Shown: positions 10,296 to 22,011 of the stretch, piece by piece
Numbering within the stretch: the stretch's first letter is position 1
How the letters are laid out: each line of letters opens with the position of its first letter
DNA from: Scalesia atractyloides
Lineage: Eukaryota; Streptophyta; Magnoliopsida; Asterales; Asteraceae
Direction: 5' to 3'
Length of the DNA stretch: 64,000 bases
Assembly: GCA_947069175.1 (NCBI GenBank)
Contig: CAMTDV010000023.1
Span: 91,138,240-91,202,239, forward strand
Made by a program: the position numbers and the translations under genes
The notes under the pieces: generated by a model
Databases searched by the model: none
What the model saw: the letters and a program-made list of their open reading frames with translations, nothing else
What the model was told of the DNA's origin: nothing

Positions 10296-11059
10296 TTACC
10301 AACAACAGAAGGCCTTTCGTAGAACTCCTCGTTGCTGATCTTGCTGCTGCTGCTGCTGAGGGGCATCCTTAGGAACAGGATTAGTGGGGTATCCCAGTGG
10401 CGGTTGCACTGCTGGATAACCTATAAGAATCGAACATTATTCCTTAATTTACTAGTGAATTCATAAACCATACACTAAAAGAAATCGCTATTTTGTGGCG
10501 ACCTTTGTCGCTATTTTTAGTGGCGACCTTAGCGGCGACACGTGGCCGCTAAAGCGTCGCCGCTATTGCTGGGACGCTATTGCTCTTCGTGTCGCCGCTA
10601 AAGGTTACCGTAGCCGCTATTGCCCTATTTTGTCTTTAGTGGTTTTGGCGGACAATCAATAGCGGCGACATGTTGAATCCCGCTATCGCCGCTAATGGTC
10701 TAACATTTGTCACCGCTATTGCCTGTTGAATCCCCAACCGTCAGATCTAGAAAATGATCAGCGGTTGGGGTTTGGTCTGAGGGGCCGGGACACGGATCGA
10801 CCAATAGCGACGACACTTGGCCTGTCGCCGCTAATGGTGTCGCCGCTAAAACCGGTGGTTTCTTATAGTGATAACTCTTAAACTTCTTAAATAATATATA
10901 CACTAAACAAATCAATTCAAATGAAAATACAAACCGTAAAAACAACAACAAACCTTCTGGAAGAGGAGCACTGACAGGGGGTTTGCTTTCATTGTTGTAA
11001 CTCATGATAAGCTGAGGAGGAGCCCTGACAGGGGGTTGGCTTTCATTGTTGTAACTCAT
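10296..11059 (-). CDS. CYSTM-like small proline/glutamine-rich protein, two exons
   Basis: Exon 1 is 11059-10954 and exon 2 is 10420-10296, joined by a 533-bp GT-AG intron (gtttgttg...ttatag). The product is 76 residues. It starts MSYNNESQPPVRAPP, contains LPEGYPAVQPPLGYPTNPVP and a six-Q run, and ends RGVLRKAFCCW. This N-terminal layout (MSYxxxQPPVxxPP, GYP repeats, Q-run) is that of plant CYSTM stress proteins, whose C-terminal cysteine-rich segment sits in or at membranes. Here the C-terminus has only two cysteines and then stops at TAA, so the usual GCLAALCCCC-type tail is missing. Either the gene is truncated or a further splice (G|GTAATT overlaps the stop) is used. Residues 1-13 and 19-31 are near copies. 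A TATA box lies ~50 bp upstream of the ATG. No stop or frameshift interrupts it. Confidence 0.65.
10473..10870. mobile_element. non-autonomous CACTA-type element in the CYSTM intron
   Basis: The left end CACTAAAAGAAATC and the right end (reverse complement CACTATAAGAAACC) form terminal inverted repeats. Both sides are flanked by the 3-bp duplication ATA (10470-10472 and 10871-10873), the length typical of CACTA elements. The 398-bp interior has many subterminal GTCGCCGCTAA / TAGCGGCGAC words in both orientations and no coding capacity. It lies wholly inside the intron, so splicing could remove it. Confidence 0.85.
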
Positions 11060-11105
11060 GATGACAACGTTGCAGATGAGTGGGTGTTGAAGGAAGGACT
11101 GGGGG

Positions 11106-11112
11106 TTTTATA
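11106..11112 (-). promoter_or_regulatory. TATA box of the CYSTM-like gene
   Basis: The minus strand reads CTCTATAAAACCCC, a strong plant TATA box 47-53 bp upstream of the ATG at 11059. It predicts a very short 5' leader of roughly 15-25 nt. Confidence 0.6.
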
Positions 11113-11119
11113 GAGTCGG

Positions 11120-11546
11120 ATTGGGTGTTGATCAAGTACTGTGGAATTTCAACATAATTTCAATTTAAATTTAAATTAAATAATATAATATATTTATTTC
11201 AGTTCCAACACTACATATATTATTATTTTTTATTTATTTAAATTAATTAAACATCTAGTGCAAGACTGTGTAATGGGATCATGCCCGCCGTTAAGCCGAA
11301 GAGAAACACTTTTCCATGTTTCAGTTGGTAATTGTGATATATTAATGCATAGTTGCCCAATCCTCAATTGATCTCTAATGGTAAGGTAATGTGTATATTA
11401 GAGGTTGATTTTATAAAAAAAATTATAAAAATAAATTTGGTATGTTTTTTAGGCTTTTTTAGTTAGTTTTTTTGGTTTGTCATTTATATGTAGTTTTCTC
11501 ATGATTCTCTCCCTATGTATATATGTAACTATGTATATGTATATAT

Positions 11547-11577
<31 letters not shown>
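11120..11577. other. intergenic upstream of the CYSTM-like gene
   Basis: No gene is seen. The text around 11145-11210 (gtggaatt...tttcagttccaacac) resembles part of the ~580-bp host repeat at 29038-30090. A (TA)n run lies at about 11537-11578. Confidence 0.45.
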
Positions 11578-11578
<1 letters not shown>

Positions 11579-12372
11579 AGGTAAGGATAGTGTAAAAAGG
11601 GCCTAAAGTGTGAGAAGTGTAAAAGTGTTTTAAACTATTAGATCTTTGATCTAATGGTTAAGATCAATAGGGACCAAATTGTAAATTGTGTTTTAATTAT
11701 TTGGATGATTCGAAAATTGTAGGGGTAATAGTGTCTTTTTATATGTTTCAAATAACACTATATAACATTATACATCCATCTTAGACTTGCTACCAGAAAT
11801 ATTTAAAACTATAACACTATATCACACCATACATCCATCATAGACCTCTTACAGAATACATAACACAATAACACTACATAACACTATATATCCATCATAG
11901 ACCTGCTACCAGAAATATATAACACTATACATTCATCATAGACCTGTTACAGAATACATAACACTATAACACTATATAACACTATACATCCATCGTATAC
12001 CTGTTACAGAGAAAATAACACTATACATTCATCGTAGACCTGTTACAGAAAATATAACACTATATAAAACTGTATAAAAACCTTCATTCTGCAACCATCC
12101 CTATATAACACTGTATAAAACCCTTATTCTGCGATTTTCATAAAATATAATTGATTAACGATAACTCATATAATCTTAATAGATCTTAAAAAAAAATCAA
12201 ATTCGTCTTTCTATAATAATGGGTGGCGGTTATGGAAGTTTATCAATTAATTAAATCAATGAGAAAATTACTTGTTTACCCTTTTGAATTAATTTAGATT
12301 GAGGACACATGTCATCTCCATAATATTTCTCACACTCTCACACTTTAGGCCCTTTTTACAAGATCCTCTACA
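11578..12372. mobile_element. MITE family M, copy 1, with internal minisatellite
   Basis: The left end (GTGTAAAAAGGGCCTAAAGT, then GTGAGAAG) is inverted at the right end (TTTAGGCCCTTTTTACA). The element is embedded in TA repeats on both sides. It is homologous in opposite orientation to 44193-45190: 'aggatcttgtaaaaag', 'acatgtgtcct' and 'ttaattcaaaag' are shared. No protein-coding capacity is seen. Confidence 0.65.
11752..12075. repeat. minisatellite inside MITE copy 1
   Basis: About six diverged ~45-65-bp units are built on 'aacactatacatccatcat' and 'agacctgttacagaatacat'. The homologous element at 44193-45190 has a different minisatellite in the same position. Confidence 0.7.
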
Positions 12373-12464
12373 TATATATATACATACATATATATATATA
12401 TATATATACATACATATATATGTATGTATATATATATATGTATGTATATATATATGTACGTATA
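12373..12464. repeat. TA/CATA microsatellite
   Basis: Interrupted (TA)n, CATACA and TGTATG repeats form a low-complexity palindromic tract directly after the MITE. Confidence 0.85.
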
Positions 12465-12597
12465 AGATTTCGTGTAGTGTTCGTGTTTAACTGTTTCAAT
12501 TTTGTGTCTTATCGTGTTAGGGGCTTAATAAGTAAGGTTGACACGTTATGCCAGCCCTTAAGTCTAAGTATCGATATTATTATGCTAATCACATTTT

Positions 12598-13598
12598 GTG
12601 TGGAATAGTTTTATACTTTCATTTTCAGTTCCAACACTAGATGAATTATAGTCGTTACGTAAGCCCAAGTATATTATGCAAATCACTTTCTGTGAGGAAT
12701 AGTTTTCAGCTAAAATTTTATTTTTATATTTATTTTAGAACAGTTGGTTTAAACCCCCAATCCAAAATTTAATGTGTGGCTATAATTATGGAAAATGCGT
12801 TTAAAGGCATGGAAATAGAAAAGTCAAGACCGTCGCAAATATCTAGATGGTTTACAAAAGACAAGTGAGGATTGTGAGGCTGATTTTTCTTTGAAGTGAG
12901 TATTCCGTCTGGTGTGGGCGAGGGGCAAAACTCTATTGATAGAGCAATGGAAGTGAATAGTAATTTTGATTTTGATTTGTTTTGATAGACCTACTTTGGA
13001 GGTTATCTCCCTTTAAAACACGTATCTTCACTTTTCATTTATTATTATTTTTTTTGCAAATCTTTCTGATTCTTTTTTAAATAATTTTATAATTTGTAAT
13101 ATTTTTTTTAACTGTGTAGAGATTTTTCTTCATAGAATATTTTAATACAAGTAAAAAAATCATTTGTTAAATTCTTAATATACATATGAAAGTAATGCTA
13201 GAAACAATTCAATCACTCTTGTATATATTATATGGTTAAAGAAAATAATTGATGTTCATCTGAGATTGAAAACTAAATTTATATATTATATATTGAAAAC
13301 TAAATTTATATATTATATATATTGTTGGTGAAGCTTCAAAAGCTGCCTAGCTTTGGTTAGCTACTTAATTAAAAGAAAAATTCACATGGCTGGTTACGCC
13401 AAGCTAAGCCACACCACATCACGCCCCGTTCACATCTTACTTTTTTTCGGGTAGCCTGACAAAGACCACAATTATAAAGCCCCCAACCCAAATTCTCACA
13501 CACCCCACAGCCTTAAGGTGTGGGTAGCGAGAGCCTCCTGGCACTAAAGTTAGTAATCACAAAAATATGCCCAAAGCCACGTTCTCATTCCCCATTAA
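12598..13598. repeat. copy R0 of the ~580-bp host repeat, plus unassigned DNA
   Basis: 12640-12900 aligns with 29310-29515 and 29875-30080 (shared 'tgtggctataattat', 'atggaaatagaaaagtca', 'gacaagtgaggattgtga'). 13560-13598 aligns with 29597-29625 (atgcccaaagcca...ctcat...ccccattaa). The MULE is inserted into this repeat. Nothing coding is seen; 13000-13330 is AT-rich. Confidence 0.6.
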
Positions 13599-13637
13599 GG
13601 GTATACATATTCACACACCCATCTGCCTATTTGGACA

Positions 13638-13895
13638 CCTTCTAAACGGGTCGTCTAGACCTAGACGGGGCATCTAGGGTTCCTTTCTCTGACCACATTC
13701 CTGCCCTCGTACAATGTCAAATTAGTCATATCAGACGCGGTGTCTAGCCCTAGACGGACCCCGCAGACGACCTGGCCAAGACGGGTCGTCTAGGCCTAGA
13801 CGGCCCGTCTTGGAGGTTGATTTTGACTTTGGTGGTCTGCATGCATGTGAGTAAAGGAGTAAAGTGATACGCCCCATCTAGGTCTAGACGAGGCA
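13638..13895. repeat. subterminal CGTCTAGRCCTAGACG array, left
   Basis: Palindromic words such as CGTCTAGACCTAGACG (13652-13667), CGTCTAGGCCTAGACG (13787-13802) and CATCTAGGTCTAGACG (13875-13890) recur. They match the arrays at the right end and in the arms of both copies. Their subterminal position suggests transposase-binding sites, which is inference. Confidence 0.7.
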
Positions 13896-14004
13896 TATGT
13901 TTCTTTGTTAAATAGAGCCATGCAGAGCATTTGATATCACAGAAATTTTGCACTTCGTCGGAATTCTCTGCGTCTTCTTCTTTGGCTTATATTACTTCAT
14001 CTGA

Positions 14005-16266
14005 TATCATTTTAAGGTGGTGAAATATCATCATACTGGGACGACACTATTTCTTTGGGCCGTATTCTAGCGAGTCATGGGTGCCTGAAGCCAATTCGGT
14101 AACAGTTATTAGGTTAAACTAGTTGTTTTTTTAATTATTTACTAATGATGATATTGTTGTTAGAGGGAGACCGTTGTTCCCAATTCTAACGAGCAAAGAG
14201 GAGGTTGTGTCAAGTGTACAAGGAAATCAAAACAGACCGTTTATAGATTTGAACGAGCTTCCTCCCGTTGATGAAACATCCCATGTAGACGACTCGTACC
14301 AAGTTGATGCACCATGTTATCCTGCGTAACATGGGTTTCCAAATTATGGATACGGGTGTGAATACTCGTACGTGCAACAACACGTTGATGGATACGGAGG
14401 AGACTGTTACGAAAGTTACAATGCAACACATTCTTTGTACGATCAACAAGTCTATCCTGATGGTGGAGGTTATGGTGGTGAGGCACCCGCATGCGTAGGC
14501 AATCCATACCTCATAGAGACGGTATCAAAACTTATTTATTTATGTTGGGAAGTTGAGTAAACATAAAATCTAACATAACACTATCGATTTTACAGGTTTT
14601 CAATTCTCTAGATGAGCTAAAAAAACTGGGCATGGAAACGGCAAAGGCGGATGGTTTCGTTATTGTGACCCGACGATCAAAGAAAATTGGTGGAAGGACC
14701 AGGAGGGTATGGCTTGAATGTGACCATGGTGGTGAGCACCATACTACAACAATGGTTAGAAAAGCTGGAAGCAAGAAAACCGGTTGCCCATTTTACCTGG
14801 TGGTTGTGCGAGACCATCCGTATGAAACATGGGGGATTAAAGGGGGAAAGACTGAACATAACCACGAACTCTGTCAGGACCTGTCGGGCCACGCGTTTGT
14901 GCGAAGGTTTGCTCCCGACGAATACAGATTGATCGAGAAGTTGATAGCATAAAACATGGAGCCGCGTAGAATTTTTCAAACGATAAGGAAGCAGTTCCTC
15001 GACAGTTTCCATGTTTGACGTTCAAAACGCAGTTCAGAAGATTAGGTCCGAACAAAGATACGGACTGATTCCCATGCAGTTGCTAGAAAACATCCTTATT
15101 ACAAACGGATTTATTTACGAGACACGGGAGGAACCCGAAAAAAGGTCGTTACAGAGATCTTCTTTGTTCATCCCTACTCTAGTGAAATGTAGCGTGCGTT
15201 CCCACACGTTTTGCTGATCGATTCCACGTACAAGACGAATGTATACAACATGCCATTTGTTTAGATAGTTGGTATGACGCCCACCAACTATTCGTTTTGT
15301 ATCGCGCATGTCGTTATCTGCAAAGAACGTAGTGATAACTTTGTATGGGTGCTTGAGAGGATCAGGTCAATGTTGGACGAACGTATTGAGCCACATGTTA
15401 TTGTAACGGATAGAGACCTGACCCTAATTAACACGTGTTCTAAAGTTTTTCCAAACGCCTCTCGATATCTCTGCAGATTTCACATTAAACAGAATATTTG
15501 TAAGCACTACAAGAGCGCATTCACATAAGAAGATTGGCAAAAAGTTTTGTCATCCTAGGGGAGATTGTGTAAGTCTCCATCAATACCCATATACGAGTAC
15601 AACTTGCGCAACCTGCAAAAGCGATTTGTGGAGTGCAAACATTCAAGTAAGTTTTTTTAATAAAATGTGACCTACCTATGTACATTTAACTAATTATTGA
15701 TACCTTTTAGGGGTGTTTAGTACGTGTATGATAACAGGCTGAAAGACTACAAGCAAATGTTTGTCTTTGCGTGGACTGATCAGAGTCGCAACTTCGGGCA
15801 GCGTACCACAAACAGAGTTGAGAGTCAACACACGAATATAAAGAGATACGTCCAAGATAGGAGCTCGGTGGACCGTATAGTAGGTTGTGTTAAGGATATA
15901 GTTGAAACACAATACGGCGAAATAAGGAGGAGCTTTGGAGAAAGCATTGAAAAATAATGAACCACCACAAAAACCCGTTATTTGACCACCTACGTGGAAA
16001 AGTTTTCCATACAGCGCTTGACTTGTTGAGTGGAGAGCTACTTAGGAAACTAGACGTGTTGTAGCGCTTGCATTCATATTGTGGATGTCAGATGTGGTAC
16101 AACTGTGGGTTGCCGTGTGCTTGCAGGCTGGAAAAGTACGTACGTGCAGGTAATACTTGCTAAACGTGAAGCGATGTGTGTTTTACTTGTCCGTATCATG
16201 TGACTTTAACCGTGCATTGTTCTAACCGTGCAGAGCGTCCGATTCAACTCGAAGACGTAGACATCT
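14005..16266 (+). pseudogene. MULE transposase, 5' part (FAR1 zinc finger, DDE, SWIM)
   Basis: The first exons (14005-14098 and 14163-14519) encode an N-terminus containing FIDLNELPPVDETSHVDD and a Gly/Tyr-rich stretch. A GT-AG intron (about 14520-14596) leads to VFNSLDELKKLGMETAKADG. A FAR1/WRKY-GCM1-type finger follows (RVWLECDHGGEHH, SKKTGCPFYL, TEHNHEL). The MULE core shows the catalytic acids: D at 15220 (LIDSTYKTN), D at 15409 (VTDRDLTL) and E at 15820 (NRVESQHTNIKRYV). A SWIM finger (CGCQMWYNCGLPCACRLE) sits at 16080-16128. Introns at about 15648-15711 and 16150-16232 have good borders. Several stops and frame changes show decay. The gene is cut at VDI (16265) by the gypsy insertion and resumes at 25100. 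Confidence 0.85.
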
Positions 16267-18112
16267 TGTAACGCCCCAAAAATCTAATTGTGCATACATA
16301 TATGTATTATTTGAATAAACTACAAATAATAACTAGGAGTATGAACTTAATTAGAGTATAATGGAAATTCTAACTAAAAAGAGTAAGTTTTTAACCTTTT
16401 AAAAATGAATGTTCATACTTGAGGGACCAACAATGGAGAGAATGAAAGTTAATTTATATAATAACTAAAAAACACACACCACACACAATTAGTGTGTGTG
16501 ATGGTCGTCTGGAACAAGAAGAAAAAGGGGAAAACCCTCTTAGTTCACAAAATCAAGAAATTAGAAGAGGAATCATGGCCACATTCACTGCATGAGCATG
16601 TAGTTTGATCATCTAAGCACACTAGAATACTTGGTAAGTAGAATTTTATGTTTAGATGATTTTTGTATGAAATGGGTTTCTGAGAAACCCATGAAATTAT
16701 GCTAAACTAGAATGATAATGAGTGAGAATCATGCTTGAAATTCTGATTACTATGATGTTTTGATGAAAAAACCCATTTATTGTTGTGCTAATGTGAAGAT
16801 GATGATGATGATGAATGTCTTAGTTAGTGTAATGATCATGTATAAGTTTGTTTGTAGTGAATATTTGTAAATGAAGTTCAATTAGTATTGAAGTTTGTGA
16901 ATTTAGTTAAAGATGATGATTTTGACATGAACTAGTAAGGTTTGAGCATAAGATCCTTGTACATCTTGCTTTGTTTATTATTCGCATACCAAGTGTTCGA
17001 TGAAATGCCTTGAGTAGTATTTCTTATGTAAAGATGATGAATCTACATTAATATGTAGTTAAATGATTTAGATTGGAGGAAAATGTGATTAGTTGATTAA
17101 TATGTAATGTAAATATGAGATAGAAGCATGGAATTGAAAGTATGAGTATGACATTGTAGGAGTGAAGAAAGAGGACAAGAATCGATCCGGGTCGCAAACA
17201 AAACAAGACAAAGGTAAGTTCGTATGAACTTCATTTACTTTAATACAATTCAAGATAACATTTTATTATACTGCTTAAATTGTAAGTGGTAATATACTCA
17301 TGGTAAATTGATGATTTGAGCTTGAAATATTTATTAAGAATGGAAAGGTAGAAGATAGTTTAAACCCATTATTAACGGTAAGAATGGATAGAAGATTAAG
17401 GATAATTTTTTTTGAGCATGATATGATTCATTGTTAATCAAACCAAGGAGAAAGAATTATTATTACAAAAATGAAATGGTCATCGTGCGGACTTGGTATG
17501 AACGAGTCAAATAGTCCAAGTTTATAAATTATGAGAATGTTTCGGATATTAACCCAGAAAGAATGGAATGGATGAAAGGTCAAACATTAGAATGATGATG
17601 AAATGGACGAAAGGTGAACTTGTTGAAGTATAGTTATGAAACAAGTGAATTGAAAATACAAAGTATGTTATAGAAGTATAAACAAGCTAACGAGCCATAT
17701 GACAAAAGAATGCTAACGATGTAGTTTAAATGATTTTTATAAGTACTTACTAATTATGTTTTTTTCTTTTGTAATGTGAATGATAGGTAAATCGCATGCT
17801 TAGGAATGGCCGCTCGAAACAAACACATCTTGTGGCACTCTTTGTGCTTCCGGATATGTTAAGTGATAAATGGGTCAAAAGTCCTTTTGTTATAAATGTT
17901 AACTAAATATTTTCGAATTTCCTTAAGTAGGTTGGGTACTTGTATGTTGTTACGCTAGTTTCGAAAAGCACTCATGTCAGATTTGTGTAGATGGTGTTTA
18001 CTTGAACTAGCAAAACAGGGGCATTTTGGTAAATTATGTAAAATTTGAAGGGAAGTTTAAAACTTTAACGTTTTTCTCCGACTTTCGACTTTATCAAATT
18101 TTGGGCCTTACA
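16267..18112 (+). repeat. left LTR of the gypsy element
   Basis: It runs TGTAACGCCCC...GGGCCTTACA. It aligns end to end with 23263-25099, with scattered substitutions and short indels, for example inside the GATGAT run near 16797. Confidence 0.92.
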
Positions 18113-18115
18113 AGT

Positions 18116-18128
18116 TGGTATCAGAGCC
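18116..18128 (+). promoter_or_regulatory. primer binding site (initiator tRNA-Met)
   Basis: TGGTATCAGAGCC starts 3 nt after the LTR end and matches the 3' end complement of plant initiator methionine tRNA. Confidence 0.9.
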
Positions 18129-18848
18129 AAGGTTTGAGGGATTCGAGTATAAGATCTAGGGTACTTGAACTCAAACCGAGAGCTCACGCAAGTGTGTGTT
18201 CGTTCCGAGACGCAATCCAGTATCTTTTAAATTTTTTTCATACTTATACTTTAAAGATTTCAAATGAAAGGGAATTATGAAAGTCTTGATAGAACAACTT
18301 GAGTAGGAAGGTTACAGAACATTATAGAATGATACGAGGCTAATAAAGGGTCAAAACGGGTTCAAACATGAATTTTTTAGCTGTTAAAGCTATTTCAGCG
18401 TCTGCAGATCATATGGGGCGTCGGCGACGCCACCACTAACTCCCGACGCAATAACCTACTGTCTACGCTACAACCTCAGTGACGCATGAATCTAGACCCC
18501 GTCGGCGACGCCACTTATGGTCGTCGCCGACGCCACTTCCCGTATAACTTTGGCAGTTTTATTATTTTGTTATGCCAAGGCTCCCAAACTTGTCTTAAAT
18601 CTTCGTTAAACTCAAAAAGGGCATAAAAATGTTAACGAAAGCATAATTAAAAAACTGATTAAACTAAATGTTAATAGAGAATGTATAAATAAGTGAGAGT
18701 ACGTTTCGATAGAACTTGAGAATGTTTGTAATAAGAATTATGTGAGCCCATAATTTATAAGAGTGGAATGCTGAAGGTGTACTAATAATAGAATGATGAA
18801 AGAATAAATAGTGTATTGACTAATGTAAGAATAAACTTGTAGATAAAG

Positions 18849-20111
18849 ATGGCTGACGAAGGAAGTCCGAGTACTATTGAACGGATAACTCAAGATGAAT
18901 TAAGTAAGTTGATCGAGGAGGAAGTAGCAAAAGCACTTGATATAAACCTTCCTCGTATAGCACGAGAAGTAGAAAGTCAAGTGTTAAGCGTAGTAGAAAC
19001 CATGATGTCAAGTAAGATGGATGAACTAAAATAGATGATAAGTGGGGTCCAAGGCAAGAAGGAAACACGACGATGCACATACAAGGAATTCATGGCATGT
19101 AAACCCTCATCTTATAATGGAGAAATTGACCCCATAGAATGTCAAAGATGGATCTCCAACATAGAAGGGGTATTCATTCGAAGTCATTATGAGAAGGAAG
19201 ATCAATTTATGTTCGCCACGGGACAACTTCAAAAACAAGCTAAAGATTGGTGGGGATATGTTAAGGAAATTGGTGAGGATAAGCTCCAAACCCTCACATG
19301 GCAAGAGTTCAAAGAACCCTTTATGAAGTATCATTGTCCGCAATCGGCTGTAGATCGAATTCAAGAAGACTTTCTTCGCCTTCGACAAAAGAATAAGACT
19401 ATTGATGAAATCACAAATATTTTCCTCGATAAGATGAAGTTTTGCAAGGAATTCACAAGAACGGAAAGAATGAAAATAAATCGTTATCACGATATGTTAA
19501 AAGCCGAGTACCGTGAGTTCATTACCCCTTCTAAAGGCGAAACCTTGAATGAGCTCATGAATTGGCAAGGGATAGAGATATTGAATTAAAGAGGCAAGAA
19601 GAGTGGGGAGAGAAGAGGCAAATCGAAAAAGGGTCAAACCAAAGCACCCCTAAAAAGCCCAAGATTCACGATCATGGTAAGAAGGAAGTTGTTAAAGGAG
19701 GGTTCCCACGGTGCAAGACATGTGGAAAACTTCATTCGGGTGAATGTCTAATGGGAAAAAAAGGGATGCTATAACTGTGGTCAAGAAGGGCATCCATACT
19801 ACAATTGCCCTAATCCCAAAAGAGTGTGCTACAACTGTAACGAATCGGGTCATATGAAGGCCGAATGTCCGAAACTTAAACATGGGATGAAGAAAGGAGG
19901 AAAGAGAGAAGAGAATGTCAAAGTCAAAGGGAGAATGTTCCAAATTTTAGCAGAAGAGGCAAAGACTCACCCGAGTGTTGTGTCAGGTATATTTATGTTA
20001 AATTCCATGCATACATATGTATTGTTTGATACAGGAGCTAGTAGGTCATTTATTACAAGTGAAATTATACATTCTCCTTCGTTTGTGATAGAAAGAATGC
20101 CATACCTTTAG
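18849..20111 (+). pseudogene. gypsy gag and protease region
   Basis: It starts MADEGSPSTIERITQDELSK, with a stop at 19032 and frame breaks near 19590 and 19775. The retrotransposon-gag core (YNGEIDPIECQRWI through TRTERMKINRYHDML) is followed by two CCHC zinc knuckles, CYNCGQEGHPYYNCP (19767-19811) and CYNCNESGHMKAECP (19826-19870). The aspartic protease motif LFDTGASRSFIT lies at about 20022-20057. Capsid, nucleocapsid and protease are thus all recognisable, but the frame is broken several times, so no polyprotein can be made. Confidence 0.85.
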
Positions 20112-20361
20112 AAGTAGAAATATCCGATTGCAAAAGTTATTTACTACATGAGATATGTAGGAATTGTAAACTCACCATAGAAGACGAAGAATTTGATATC
20201 GATCTCATTCCCAGGGTTTTGGGAGAGTTCAAAGTAGTGGTGGGCATGGATTGTCTATCTCGACACCACGCATAAATTTTTTGTGAAAGTAAAATTATTC
20301 GTGTTATATCTTCTGGAGGAAGCAAATAGCTATATACGGGGAGCGAAATGTAGAAACTAAG

Positions 20362-21760
20362 TTGTGTACGATTGTCGAAGCGGTAAAATATGTAAGAAAC
20401 AGAAGTAAGGCCTTCTTAATTTATGTGGTTGATACTACACAGGATACTCTAAGAATGGATGATACAAGAATTGTGAATGAATATCCGGATGAATTGCCGG
20501 GTCTTCCACCTGAACGAGAAGTAGAATTTCGGATCGACTTAGAACCAAATGCCAAACCCGTAGCCAAAGCCCCTTATAGGTTGGCACCCACTGAAGTACG
20601 AGAATTAATGGCTCAATTGCAAGAACTTTTAGATAAAGGATTAATACGTCCTAGTATATCTCCTTGGGGAGCACCAGTCCTGTTTGTAAAGAAGAAGGAT
20701 GGTTCGACGCGTATGTGTATAGACTACCGTGAGCTCAATAAACTCACGGTGAAGAACCGATATCCCTTGCCAAGAATAGATGATCTCTTTGATCAACTTC
20801 AAGGAGCATGTTGGTTTTTAAAAATTGACTTCCGTTCGGGATATCACCAGTTACGGGTGAGGGAAGAAGATGTAGCTAAGACTGCGTTTAGAACTCAATA
20901 TGGACATTATGTGTTTTTAGTGATGTCTTTTGGGTTGACTAACGCTCAAGCTGCATTTATGGATTTGATGAATAGAGAATGTCGAAATATGTTGGACAAA
21001 TTTGTCATAGTGTTTATAGATGATATCCTAGTATACTCATGAAATGAAACCGAACACGCATACCACTTACGAGTAGTACTCGAGACACTTCGTAAGGAAA
21101 TGTTATACGCTAAGTTTTCCAAATGTGCGTTTTGGCTCAGAGAGGTACAATTCTTAGGTCATGTGATTAATGAGAAAGGAATTTCAGTAGATCCGTCTAA
21201 AGTAGAAGCTGTGATTAATTGGTTGCCTCCAAAGAATGTTAGTGAAGTACGGAGTTTTCTAGGTCTAACGGCTATGATAAGAGGTTCATTCAAGACTTCT
21301 TAAAATAGCCCTACCTATAACCAGATTAACGAAGAAAGAAGAGAAGTTTTCATGGGTCATGAACAAGAGAAGGCTTTTCAAATGCTGAAAGAAATTTGTT
21401 CGAGTTCTCCGTTGTTGACATTACCAGAAGGAACAGAAGATCTGGTGGTATACACGAATGCATCACACCAAGGGTTAGGGTGTGTCTTAATGCAACGAGC
21501 AAAGTCATTGCCTATGCTTCAAGACAACTAAAACAACATGAAGGCAATTACCCGACTCATAATTTAGAATTGGCAACCGTGGTTTTTGCGTTGAAGATTT
21601 GGAGACACTAGATCACAAGAGTCTCAAATACTTCTTCGAACAAAAAGACCTTAATATGAGACAACGAAGGTGGCTAGAATTGATTAAAGATTATGGTTGT
21701 GACATTCTTTACCATCCCGGTAAAGCCAATGTCGTGGCAGATGCTCTAAGTCGAAAGGAA
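20362..21760 (+). pseudogene. gypsy reverse transcriptase and RNase H
   Basis: The reverse transcriptase starts near PDELPGLPPEREVEFRIDL. It contains KKDGSTRMCIDYRELN, KIDFRSGYHQLRV and the catalytic FIDDILVYS box (about 21014-21040), followed directly by a stop. The thumb region (KFSKCAFWLREVQFLGHVIN) and connection (VSEVRSFLGL) continue in frame, then a frame break. RNase H follows (VVYTNASHQGLGCVLMQ, KVIAYASRQLK, with T-N-A-S where D-A-S is usual). It ends in YHPGKANVVADALSRKE. The Asp-to-Asn change in the first RNase H motif would itself impair activity. Confidence 0.88.
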
Positions 21761-22011
21761 TATCCGCCGCCTATCCGAGTGAAGTCAATGAGAATGATAG
21801 TCACACCTACCCTTATCGAATCAATAGAAGAAGCCCAAACTAAGTCATTGAATGCGAGTGATCCAAAAGGAGAAAGAACGAAAGGGTTTGTCGACAAACT
21901 TGAAACGAATGCAAGTGAAATTAAGACGACAAACTTGAAATGAAGGCAAGTGAAATTAAGACAAGGTATGGCCGGATTTGGATACCACGTTACTGTGATA
22001 AAAAGACCTAA

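Noticed and set aside
12299..12490. Open frame through the TA/CATA repeat
   Set aside because: Tyr/Ile repeats translated from a microsatellite.
14241..14507. Antisense open frames over the MULE N-terminal exon
   Set aside because: Shadows of the plus-strand exon, which has matching splice sites and a coherent product.
18026..18280. Small open frame across the left LTR end
   Set aside because: It spans the LTR end and primer binding site of the gypsy element and is not a gene.
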